NCBI GenBank assembly: GCA_034430175.1
Contig: DAOUFI010000015.1
Location: 1-64,000 of the forward strand
Direction of reading: 5' to 3'
DNA: 64,000 nucleotides
DNA from: UBA6107 sp034430175
Lineage (GTDB): Bacteria > Chloroflexota > Anaerolineae > Anaerolineales > Anaerolineaceae
Shown: piece after piece, positions 1 to 6,769 of the stretch
Numbering within the stretch: the stretch's first letter is position 1
How the letters are laid out: each line of letters starts with the position of its first letter
The notes under the pieces: model-generated
Database searches by the model: none
What the model was told of the DNA's origin: nothing
The model's input: only the letters and a program-made list of their open reading frames with translations
Translations under genes and position numbers: made by a program

Positions 1-43
1 TCGGAACTGGGACATCATGATAAAGGTCGTGTGCTCTACTAAC
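1..43 (-). pseudogene. tRNA-like remnant (runs off the window edge)
   Basis: Read on the minus strand, just after the tRNA-Phe terminator, positions 43 to 1 repeat the D-arm end and the anticodon 5' strand of the intact tRNA-Phe (GTAGAGCACACGAC is identical). An altered anticodon region and a T-arm-like CCCAGTTCCGA follow at the window edge. The acceptor 5' strand and first half of the D-arm are missing and the anticodon arm pairs badly with a short loop, so this is probably a decayed partial tRNA copy rather than a working gene. The 3' end lies outside the window. Confidence 0.5.
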
Positions 44-70
44 AAAAAAACACTCCCGCGAAGGGGAGTG
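44..70 (-). terminator. Rho-independent terminator of tRNA-Phe
   Basis: On the minus strand a 7-bp perfect stem (51-57 with 64-70, CACTCCC/GGGAGTG) with a 6-nt loop is followed by seven T (44-50). It lies 5 nt past the tRNA-Phe 3' end and is a textbook intrinsic terminator. Confidence 0.85.
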
Positions 71-74
71 CCAG

Positions 75-147
75 TGCCGAGACTGGGAATCGGACCCAGG
101 ACACCACAATTTTCAGTCGTGTGCTCTACCAACTGAGCTATCTCGGC
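75..147 (-). tRNA. tRNA-Phe (GAA)
   Basis: 73-nt cloverleaf on the minus strand: acceptor GCCGAGA/TCTCGGC, D-stem GCTC/GAGC, anticodon stem CACGA/TTGTG with loop CTGAAAA (anticodon GAA), variable loop GTGTC, T-stem CTGGG/CCCAG, discriminator A. CCA is not encoded. It has its own promoter at 159-187 and a terminator at 44-70, so it forms a single-gene unit. Confidence 0.95.
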
Positions 148-158
148 ATTAGGTTAGT

Positions 159-187
159 ATTTTACCTGACCGATGGGGATGTGTCAA
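159..187 (-). promoter_or_regulatory. Sigma70-type promoter of tRNA-Phe
   Basis: Minus strand: -35 TTGACA (182-187), 17-bp spacer, -10 TAAAAT (159-164), 11 nt upstream of the mature tRNA 5' end. Near-consensus. Confidence 0.85.
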
Positions 188-197
188 GAAACTCGTC

Positions 198-779
198 TTA
201 TTCCAGTGGATTTTTTCCAACCGAAAAGCTGCATTTCTCAGCCCCACTGACGCGGCATTCCGTCTCGCGTACCACGTAGAATTTACCACCGCTGATCCAA
301 GCTAAAAATCCTTGCAGCAATCCTGAGGTAAAATCGCATAAATTGGTGTTTGAGGAACTTCCCACTGAGTCTTTTACTTCAATGCGAAACTCCTTTTCCT
401 CACTATGCAGTGAGGTCTTTACTCCGTAATTAAGCTCGAACCAGCGTGCCAGCAGTTCAAGTCCCTTGCGCATTTTAATGCGGATCGGCAGGAATCGGAA
501 ATCTGGGTCATCGAAACCAATCGCCTTGCCGTCCTTCTCCAACAAATACTTAAACGCTGCCCGTCCGGAGCAAATGGCTACCCCACTTGCCCCAGCCTTC
601 CCGTACATTTCATCCATCTTTCTTCGAACATCACCATTCAGGTCTGTTCCGCTGTTTAATAAATCAAGGAGCTTAGCTGCATCAGCTGGTCCAATCGTTT
701 CCTGCAATCCCAAAAACAACGGCGAATCGATATTCCCATGCATAACCATACTCATTGTATCCATGAGGTCCTCTGGCAT
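198..779 (-). CDS. V4R (4-vinyl reductase-like) domain protein
   Basis: 193 aa. The C-terminal half looks like a V4R domain, a small-molecule sensing fold: a hydrophobic helix (LCDFTSGLLQGFLAWI), then a beta segment ending in a cysteine pair (ECRVSGAEKCSF), the usual V4R ending. The N-terminal about 60 residues are helical and unassigned. The start abuts the stop of the upstream small GTPase gene without a gap, so the two are translationally coupled. It is the last gene of the DUF4388-GTPase-V4R operon. Likely role, by inference: sensory partner in a GTPase-based signalling module. Fold assignment is fairly sure; ligand unknown. Confidence 0.8.
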   Translation of the reverse strand: MPEDLMDTMSMVMHGNIDSPLFLGLQETIGPADAAKLLDLLNSGTDLNGDVRRKMDEMYGKAGASGVAICSGRAAFKYLLEKDGKAIGFDDPDFRFLPIRIKMRKGLELLARWFELNYGVKTSLHSEEKEFRIEVKDSVGSSSNTNLCDFTSGLLQGFLAWISGGKFYVVRETECRVSGAEKCSFSVGKNPLE

Positions 780-1322
780 TTATTTCTTTTTATCGACTTC
801 TTCAAGGATGGCGTACAGCAATTCGAGCAAGACCGTTTTTACTGAGTTCTTGTCCTTGGCGATGCAGGGTAGAACCTTAATCCCTTCGTCCAAACGCAAC
901 GCCAGGCGGATATCTTCCACTTCCCAGGCGTCGGGCAAATCTTGTTTGTTCGCAGCAACGATGTACGGGGTTGGCGCGTAGGCATGGAATGTCTCCAGGA
1001 TATTGCGCGCTTCCTTGAAGGTCTCCGGTCGAGTGCTGTCAACGATAACAATAAATCCAAGCATCCCCTCGGAGAGGATTTCCCACATGAAATCAAATCG
1101 TTTTTGTCCTGGAGTACCAAAAAGGAAGAGTACCAGGTCTTCATCGACGGTGATACGGCCAAAATCCATAGCCACCGTGGTCGAATCTTTGATCTTCTCA
1201 GCTTCAGCTGTGATCTTCTTTTCGGTCGAGACCACATCGATCTCGGAAACAGAACGGATTAAAGCCGTCTTCCCTGAGTTGAATGGTCCAGTCACTACGA
1301 TTTTTACTGTCTGTGTCTGCAT
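780..1322 (-). CDS. Small Ras-like GTPase (MglA/SR-GTPase type)
   Basis: 180 aa, the normal size for a single Ras-like domain. Visible motifs: P-loop GPFNSGKT (about residues 12-19), switch I region with TTVAMDFG (the central Thr would bind Mg), G3 as FGTPGQ in place of DxxGQ, G4 NKQD (ANKQDLP) and a G5-like region near IAKD. The replacement of the G3 Asp by Gly-Thr is common in this prokaryotic family. Such GTPases usually work with roadblock or other sensory proteins in motility or polarity control. The gene lies 20 bp after a DUF4388 gene and abuts a V4R gene, so it is the central member of a three-gene operon. Confidence 0.9.
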   Translation of the reverse strand: MQTQTVKIVVTGPFNSGKTALIRSVSEIDVVSTEKKITAEAEKIKDSTTVAMDFGRITVDEDLVLFLFGTPGQKRFDFMWEILSEGMLGFIVIVDSTRPETFKEARNILETFHAYAPTPYIVAANKQDLPDAWEVEDIRLALRLDEGIKVLPCIAKDKNSVKTVLLELLYAILEEVDKKK

Positions 1323-1342
1323 CGTTCTTTTCCTTTGCGCTT

Positions 1343-2158
1343 TTATATCGAGCGTATTCTTTCGATCAAACGATTGACCAAACCCCGCTGACCCTTATAG
1401 TCGAAGGGTTGTATTTGTTTACCCGGCATTGCTACAGGAGCGCCACCCGGACGGATGAGTTCCACCAAACCTGCCTGAAGTAGCGCGTAAACCACTCGTC
1501 GGATTTCGATGCTGTCCATGTTGGTGATATCGGCGATCTGCTGGATAGAGTTCTTGGGATCGACATAATTGACCACCTGCCATTCCTTTTCAGACAGGTT
1601 GACGTTGCGAATATTCGTTCCCGGTCGTTCTGAGAATTTCAGCGCCATCTCCAAACTGGGGATTTCAGCCTTAAGGTCTTCAAGTTCATGAAGTTTGCGC
1701 GCGCCTTCGACAATAAGACTCTCCAATTCGACCCGCGCCGGAATTCTATCCGGTGAGATCATCTCACCAGCTTCAAAATGGAAAAATCCGTCTCCCCAGG
1801 TGAGTAAGCTGCGCATTTCAGAAGTTAAGGATTTAGCCAGTACTTCGAATATCTCGTCCTGGTTGACATAGCCACCATTAACCAGGTAGAGACCGGTTTC
1901 CTTATCCGATCTACCGGCCAAGCGTTCAGAAAGCAATTTGTATTGACTCGGAGAAATCTTCTTTTCTTCAGCTACCCGTTGCAGCAGGCTTTTTTCTTGT
2001 TGCCCAATCTGAATATTACACAATTGCCCATTGCGGAAATTGACACGCGCCTCATCACGGGGACCCTCAATATAGAGAGTACCAGACTTCTTGGCAATGT
2101 TCACCAGGTTGAGTATTTGTGTGACCGAGAAATCGCGTAGATTGCCTTTTAAGGCCAT
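1343..2158 (-). CDS. DUF4388 (PATAN-like) domain protein
   Basis: About 271 aa. The N-terminal about 100 residues match the DUF4388 pattern: ALKGNLRDFSVTQILNLVNIAKKSGTLYI, then a strand pair with a glycine turn. A charged middle region and a winged-helix-like C-terminal part (SIQQIADITNMDSIEIRRVVYALLQAGLVE) follow. Such proteins are thought to act as adaptors in GTPase or two-component signalling. The start at 2158 is preferred over the ATG six bases upstream because AGGA is then 5 nt away. It is first in the operon, behind a strong promoter at 2192-2220. Confidence 0.85.
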   Translation of the reverse strand: MALKGNLRDFSVTQILNLVNIAKKSGTLYIEGPRDEARVNFRNGQLCNIQIGQQEKSLLQRVAEEKKISPSQYKLLSERLAGRSDKETGLYLVNGGYVNQDEIFEVLAKSLTSEMRSLLTWGDGFFHFEAGEMISPDRIPARVELESLIVEGARKLHELEDLKAEIPSLEMALKFSERPGTNIRNVNLSEKEWQVVNYVDPKNSIQQIADITNMDSIEIRRVVYALLQAGLVELIRPGGAPVAMPGKQIQPFDYKGQRGLVNRLIERIRSI

Positions 2159-2191
2159 AGCCATCCTGTTATCAGCAGATAAGCATTAGAA

Positions 2192-2220
2192 ATTATACTT
2201 ACAAGGATAGAGTAAGTCAA
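2192..2220 (-). promoter_or_regulatory. Promoter of the DUF4388-GTPase-V4R operon
   Basis: Minus strand: TTGACT (2215-2220), 17-bp spacer, TATAAT (2192-2197). It lies about 34 nt upstream of the first start codon. Near-consensus sigma70-type. Confidence 0.85.
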
Positions 2221-2260
2221 TTAACCGAACTGAACAACCATCTTGAATATCAGGATTGGA

Positions 2261-2266
2261 TATAAT
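2261..2266 (+). promoter_or_regulatory. -10 element upstream of the XPB-N-like gene
   Basis: Perfect TATAAT with no convincing -35. Transcription would begin near 2272, which excludes an in-frame start at 2243 and supports ATG 2285. Confidence 0.55.
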
Positions 2267-2284
2267 CGTATCTGGATAAAAATT

Positions 2285-3928
2285 ATGCCTGACCTGTTCC
2301 AAACCCTGCGTACCACAGACCTGGACTTTATTCAAAGGCTGGCCCGAAGCTGGAAAATCGAGCTCGAAGCCCGTGAATTTGCTGCTGCCAGGGATGAGTT
2401 CATCCGATTGGTAAAGAATCCAGATTTCTTCGAGGAAATCATCGAGACGCTACCGGGTCAAGCCGCCAACGCCTGGCAATATTTGGTTTCCCACCAGGGA
2501 CAGGAATCCTGGTCGATCTTCACTCGTCAATTTGGCGAGTTGCGTGTCTTTGGCGTCGCCAAACGGGCACGTGAAGAACCCGATCTGCACCCAATTTCAG
2601 CCACCGAGGAACTTTGGTATCGTGGTTTGATCGGGCGCGCTTTCCTCAATCGTCCGCCCTCCACCCAGGAGTACGCCTACATTCCAGATGAATTCTTGGC
2701 ATTCGTTCATCCTTTGGGAAATAAAGTAGACCAAATCGAACTACGACCAGCTGCCGCCCTGGAGAAGAAACTTGTCACCCTTGCCTCGGACCGAATCCTT
2801 GACGACGTCACCGACCTGTTGGCAGCTCTGCGCATGGGGCGACCCGCAGAAAGCGTGTTCCTGGCTCACAGCGAGAGTTACCAGCATTTTATCAGCAGTC
2901 TATTACTCGAATCCGGGCTTCTGAGCTCTCCCCTGACTCCGGACGCTGCCCGTGTTAAAAATTTTTTGGCTCAACCTCGCGGGTCAGCGCTGCTGGAGTT
3001 ATTCCAGACCTGGATGAACAGCAACCGGATCAATGATCTTCGCATGCTTCCCGGCCTGTTATTCGAAGGTAATTGGAGCAATGATCCACAAACTGCGCGC
3101 CGTCTGGTGATCGATTCTCTGAGGGGAACAGACCCTAAGATATGGTGGAGTTTGGCTGCTTTCGTCGGTCAGGTCAAAGAGAGACAACCTGATTTTCAAC
3201 GCCCCGCCGGGGATTACGATTCCTGGTTCATTCGAGACGCGTCCACCAACGAACACCTGCACGGCGTCCAATACTGGGACCGGATCGAAGGCTCGCTATT
3301 GTACTACCTGTTGAGCGGCCCGTTGCGTTGGTTGGGGGTGACTGACCTGGCGCGAAGCGACAAGGGCAGCCGTTTCACCGCATTCAAACTTTCGCCAATC
3401 GGCATGGATATGCTTGAAGGTCGCACTTCATCCACCAGCAAAGTCGAGGACGGCGTCCTCACCATCAGCAGCGACGGGATCCTACACGTCCCTGCCAATA
3501 CTCCACGCGCCATTCGTTACCAGGTAGCGCGCTTCTCCAGCCTGCTACCCGGTGAAAGCAGTGAGCGTAAATACCGCATCACCCCGGCTTCCCTTAAGGC
3601 TGCTTCAGAACAGGGATTGAAAGTTAGCCACTTACTCCAACTCTTCCAACAAGCCAGGGTCAAAGATCTACCACCAAGTCTCATCCAACAGATGGAGCGC
3701 TGGGAGAAATACGGCGTTGAAGCGTCCGTTGAGCAGGTCATCCTATTGCGGCTTGCCCGTCCGGAGTTGCTGCCCTTGCTACAAAAAAACAATCGTGCCA
3801 GCGGTTGTATTGCCACGGTACTCAACAGCCAAACAATTGAGATAAAAGCTGGAAAAGTAGAACAGATTCGCCAGAGCCTGGCTGAACTGGGTTTGTTGGT
3901 CGATATTAAGCTCGACTCGGATGTATAA
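2285..3928 (+). CDS. XPB/Ssl2 N-terminal-like helicase-associated protein
   Basis: About 547 aa. An in-frame ATG at 2243 lies upstream of the TATAAT at 2261, so ATG 2285 (MPDLFQTL) is chosen. The architecture resembles the helicase-associated (XPB/Ssl2 N-terminal-like) proteins of Actinobacteria and Chloroflexota: N-terminal helical region, a winged-helix part (YLLSGPLRWLGVTDLAR), then a C-terminal region ending in a substrate-mimic-like repeat (SLKAASEQGLKVSHLLQLFQQ). No Walker A or DEAH box is visible, so this is not an ATPase. Its natural partner, an XPB-type helicase, is not in the window. DNA-related role is inferred from family only. Confidence 0.65.
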   Translation: MPDLFQTLRTTDLDFIQRLARSWKIELEAREFAAARDEFIRLVKNPDFFEEIIETLPGQAANAWQYLVSHQGQESWSIFTRQFGELRVFGVAKRAREEPDLHPISATEELWYRGLIGRAFLNRPPSTQEYAYIPDEFLAFVHPLGNKVDQIELRPAAALEKKLVTLASDRILDDVTDLLAALRMGRPAESVFLAHSESYQHFISSLLLESGLLSSPLTPDAARVKNFLAQPRGSALLELFQTWMNSNRINDLRMLPGLLFEGNWSNDPQTARRLVIDSLRGTDPKIWWSLAAFVGQVKERQPDFQRPAGDYDSWFIRDASTNEHLHGVQYWDRIEGSLLYYLLSGPLRWLGVTDLARSDKGSRFTAFKLSPIGMDMLEGRTSSTSKVEDGVLTISSDGILHVPANTPRAIRYQVARFSSLLPGESSERKYRITPASLKAASEQGLKVSHLLQLFQQARVKDLPPSLIQQMERWEKYGVEASVEQVILLRLARPELLPLLQKNNRASGCIATVLNSQTIEIKAGKVEQIRQSLAELGLLVDIKLDSDV

Positions 3929-3981
3929 TTCAACCGTCCCCTACGAATGAGCCGGGGGAAATCCTTCTAAAAGAGGTGAAT

Positions 3982-5166
3982 ATGACTAAGAGGCTGGAGT
4001 GGGTCCAAGAGGAACTCGATGGCTTGAAAGAAGCCGGACTGTACAACCGGATCCGCACACTGGGGTCCCCGCAGGGTCCCTGGTTGATTGTTGATGGAAA
4101 GAAAGTGCTCAATTTCTGTTCCAATAACTATCTGGGTCTTGCCAATCATCCCAAACTCATAGCAGCAGCACAGGAAGCCTTGAAAAAATACGGTGCCGGC
4201 CCCGGAGCCGTTCGTTCAATCGCAGGAACGATGGATATCCACCTAGAATTGGAGAAACGTCTGGCAGCCTTCAAAGGTGTTGAAGCAGCCATCACTTTCC
4301 AATCAGGTTTCTGCGCCAACCTGGCGACCATCCCAGCTCTGGTTGGTAAGGAAGATGTGATTTTCTCGGATGAGCTCAACCACGCCAGTATCATCGATGG
4401 CAGCCGCCTTTCTGGCGCACGAATCGTGAAATTCGCCCACGCCGACCCCGCTGATCTGGAAAAGGTAATCAAAGAGAACGCCGGCACCTACCGCCGTGCC
4501 CTGATGATCACCGATGGCGTTTTTAGCATGGACGGTGATTTGGCCCCCCTCGATCAGGAATACGAGATCACCAGCAAATACGACGTAATGCTAATGGTCG
4601 ATGACGCGCACGGCGAAGGAGTCGTTGGCCGTGGTGGACGTGGTATTGTGGACCACTATCACCTACACGGCAAGGTAGACGTCGAAGTCGGCACCATGTC
4701 GAAAGCATTCGGCTCGGTTGGTGGCGTTGTTGCGGGTAACGCGCAAATCATCGACTGGCTGCACCAACGAGGACGCCCCTTCCTGTTCTCCTCGGCCGTT
4801 ACCCCACCCGATGTAGCCGCCTGCATCGCCGCGGTGGAGCTACTCGAGTCGTCAACGGAGTTGGTCGATAGACTATGGGATAACGCCAAATACTTCAAGA
4901 CAGAGATGAAAGCCTACGGTTTCGATACCGGTGTCAGCACTACCCCCATCACCCCGATCATGCTTGGTGAAGCTTCGCTGGCTCAGCAGTTCAGCCGCGA
5001 GCTGTACGAGAACGGCGTTTTCGCAATGGCGCTCGGTTTCCAGACCGTGCCAAAGGGCAAGGCGCGTATCCGCGTGATGATCTCTGCCGGTCACAGCAAG
5101 GACGATCTCGACCAGGGTCTGGTCGCTTTCAAGAAAGTCGGCCAAAAACTCGGCGTGATCAAATAA
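3982..5166 (+). CDS. kbl: Glycine C-acetyltransferase (alpha-oxoamine synthase family)
   Basis: 394 aa PLP fold-type I enzyme, the usual length for 2-amino-3-ketobutyrate CoA ligase. Seen: NYLGLA near the N-terminus, GAGPGAVRSIAGT substrate loop, DELNHASIIDG, PLP-binding DDAHGEG, and the Schiff-base lysine in GTMSKAFG (about residue 241). Reaction: glycine + acetyl-CoA to 2-amino-3-oxobutyrate (threonine degradation in reverse). 8-Amino-7-oxononanoate synthase (BioF) is the alternative; no biotin or tdh gene is adjacent to decide. AGAGGTG lies just upstream of ATG 3982; a GTG at 3976 is part of this ribosome site and was not chosen. A strong terminator follows at 5254. Confidence 0.85.
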   Translation: MTKRLEWVQEELDGLKEAGLYNRIRTLGSPQGPWLIVDGKKVLNFCSNNYLGLANHPKLIAAAQEALKKYGAGPGAVRSIAGTMDIHLELEKRLAAFKGVEAAITFQSGFCANLATIPALVGKEDVIFSDELNHASIIDGSRLSGARIVKFAHADPADLEKVIKENAGTYRRALMITDGVFSMDGDLAPLDQEYEITSKYDVMLMVDDAHGEGVVGRGGRGIVDHYHLHGKVDVEVGTMSKAFGSVGGVVAGNAQIIDWLHQRGRPFLFSSAVTPPDVAACIAAVELLESSTELVDRLWDNAKYFKTEMKAYGFDTGVSTTPITPIMLGEASLAQQFSRELYENGVFAMALGFQTVPKGKARIRVMISAGHSKDDLDQGLVAFKKVGQKLGVIK

Positions 5167-5183
5167 GAAGATGGATTGATGGA

Positions 5184-5214
5184 TTGTTGTAGGGGCGCAT
5201 CGCTGTCGCGCCCC
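5184..5214. repeat. GTAGGGGCG-type palindromic element (one copy)
   Basis: GGGGCGC (5192-5198) and GCGCCCC (5208-5214) form a 7-bp stem with a 9-nt loop, preceded by TTGTA. It resembles the short GTAGGGGCG palindromes that recur between genes in many Chloroflexota and cyanobacteria (recalled, not checked). No second copy was found in the window. Confidence 0.4.
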
Positions 5215-5253
5215 ATTTATAATAGTTTTCGAAAATAATGCTTTCGAATAATT

Positions 5254-5290
5254 AAACCAACCCTTTCTAGTTTAAAAAGGGTTGGTTTTT
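5254..5290 (+). terminator. Bidirectional terminator between kbl and the DUF4870 gene
   Basis: 13-bp perfect stem (5254-5266 with 5276-5288, AAACCAACCCTTT/AAAGGGTTGGTTT) with a 9-nt loop. T-rich on both strands, it can serve the convergent genes on either side. Confidence 0.85.
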
Positions 5291-5317
5291 ATTAGAACAA
5301 CTGAATGATTTACTGAT

Positions 5318-5659
5318 TTACGACCAGTTTTGTTTCCTGGCATATTCAGTGATCACAGGGATATCAGTTAAAACACCACCATTGGCTTTAAGTCCGTAGA
5401 TCAAGTTAATGATCCAAACCAATCCGGCGAAAATTCCGATGACGGGAATCCAGCCTAGAACAGAAATAAAAATGATCTCTGCTATCCCAAGGATTAATGT
5501 TGGGATGGTGTGATACTTGATAAATGGACGATTCTTTTTTTCTTCGACGAGTAGTGTGATGATTGGGAAAAGCGGGGTGAACAAAAAGCAAAGCAGAACC
5601 CATAAACGATCTTCACTCGTAACGTCTGCCACTGGTGGAATTTCATTTGAGGTAGCCAT
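5318..5659 (-). CDS. DUF4870-like small membrane protein
   Basis: 113 aa with three to four hydrophobic segments (WVLLCFLFTPLFPIITLLV; TIPTLILGIAEIIFISVLGWIPVIG; GIFAGLVWIINLIYGLKA). The layout EDRLW...F.KYH....LI...W.I..IYGL.A..G matches the DUF4870/Tic20-like small membrane family, whose function is unknown. A good ribosome site (AAGGAG) precedes the ATG. It is a single-gene unit between a terminator and an AT-rich spacer. Confidence 0.75.
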   Translation of the reverse strand: MATSNEIPPVADVTSEDRLWVLLCFLFTPLFPIITLLVEEKKNRPFIKYHTIPTLILGIAEIIFISVLGWIPVIGIFAGLVWIINLIYGLKANGGVLTDIPVITEYARKQNWS

Positions 5660-5944
5660 TCTCTTGCTCCTTTTTTATACTTTGTAGACAATATTACTCA
5701 TATTATTATACAACTTTTTGCTGGCAGAACCAACAAATCAGGTGGGAATCAATATATAATTCATGAAATCGCGATAAATTTTAATTTGCGTTGAGATTTT
5801 CAAGCTATTTGAGATTTTAAATAATTTGCAGATTATCTCGCCGTGAACTTACTTATGATTGTCTGGATCAATCTAAAGGCGAAGGTTAATATCAATCGGT
5901 AAACGATCTCGAACAATAATGGTTTCGATTATCCAGATAATTCC
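5660..5944. other. AT-rich intergenic spacer
   Basis: About 285 bases without a convincing gene. The right end near 5703-5708 holds a minus-strand TATAAT that could serve the DUF4870 gene. The rest is AT-rich and I see no RNA gene, repeat or clear operator. Confidence 0.5.
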
Positions 5945-5980
5945 AAAAAGAGAGGGCGATTTGTTCAATCACACCTCTCT
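5945..5980 (-). terminator. Terminator at the end of the polysaccharide operon
   Basis: Minus strand: AGAGAGG (5974-5980) pairs with CCTCTCT (5949-5955). An inner GATT/AATC stem shortens the loop, and T residues follow (5945-5949). It starts 4 nt after the stop of the last glycosyltransferase gene, marking the operon end. Confidence 0.75.
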
Positions 5981-5983
5981 TGA

Positions 5984-6754
5984 TCAATCCATCATTTTTC
6001 GTCTGCGCCAATTGAGAAACGGTGCTACCACCTTGCGGATGTAATACTTGGCCACGATGGGTGACAGGAATTTTCCACCGTCACGGTAATGCACACGCAG
6101 CATTTCTGGCCAGCAGCGGTCATCGGCATTGATCGTCTTGGTGTCATGATGCATTCGGAAGTTCGCCCACACCGGGCCGGGTAGATACTGTAGTTTTGTC
6201 ACCGTTGCCAGACGCACCCACAGATCGTAATCCATGGCAAAAAAGAAAGTGGGGTCAAGCGGCCTGATCTGTTTCCAATACTCGGCCCTGAAGAACGTCG
6301 CTGGCTGCGGAACGTGCACAAAACCACGGCGCAACTTCTTGAGATCCGTCTGAGCGGCTGGGAATTTGCCAACAACGCGTGACTCCTCATCGATGAAATT
6401 GAGGTCACTGTACACCACACCCACATCGGGATGTTCATTCAGGTATTTAACCGCGGCGCTGACCGCGCCGGGATTGTAAGTGTCATCCGAGTTAATGTAG
6501 GCCAGGATCTGACCCTTGGCTCGATCAAAGCCTTTGTTTATGGCGTCGGTTTGCCCCCTGTCCTTTTCTGATACCCAATATGCCAGACGCTTCTCAAAGG
6601 ACTTGATAACCTCCACGGTGTTATCAGTAGAACCACCGTCAATGATCAGGTACTCGATATGCGGATAATCCTGTTCAAGCACCGAGCGCATGGTCTCTGC
6701 CAGAAATTTGCCCTGGTTATACGAGGGGGTTATGATCGAAACTAATTCATTCAT
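5984..6754 (-). CDS. Family 2 glycosyltransferase
   Basis: 256 aa, a single GT-A domain. N-terminal VSIITPSYNQGKFLAETMRSV, DGGSTDNT (nucleotide binding), WVSEKDRGQTDAINKGF and the metal-binding ASP motif INSDD (about residues 87-91) are standard GT2 features. YDLWVR near residue 175 supplies the acceptor-side ED-like motif. It is closely related in layout to the GT2 encoded at 8336-9277 (same WVSEKD.GQ.D.INKGF block), suggesting duplication. Last gene of the minus-strand polysaccharide operon. Cytosolic or membrane-associated; sugar specificity unknown. Confidence 0.88.
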   Translation of the reverse strand: MNELVSIITPSYNQGKFLAETMRSVLEQDYPHIEYLIIDGGSTDNTVEVIKSFEKRLAYWVSEKDRGQTDAINKGFDRAKGQILAYINSDDTYNPGAVSAAVKYLNEHPDVGVVYSDLNFIDEESRVVGKFPAAQTDLKKLRRGFVHVPQPATFFRAEYWKQIRPLDPTFFFAMDYDLWVRLATVTKLQYLPGPVWANFRMHHDTKTINADDRCWPEMLRVHYRDGGKFLSPIVAKYYIRKVVAPFLNWRRRKMMD

Positions 6755-6769
6755 TAAGATAAGCTTTTC

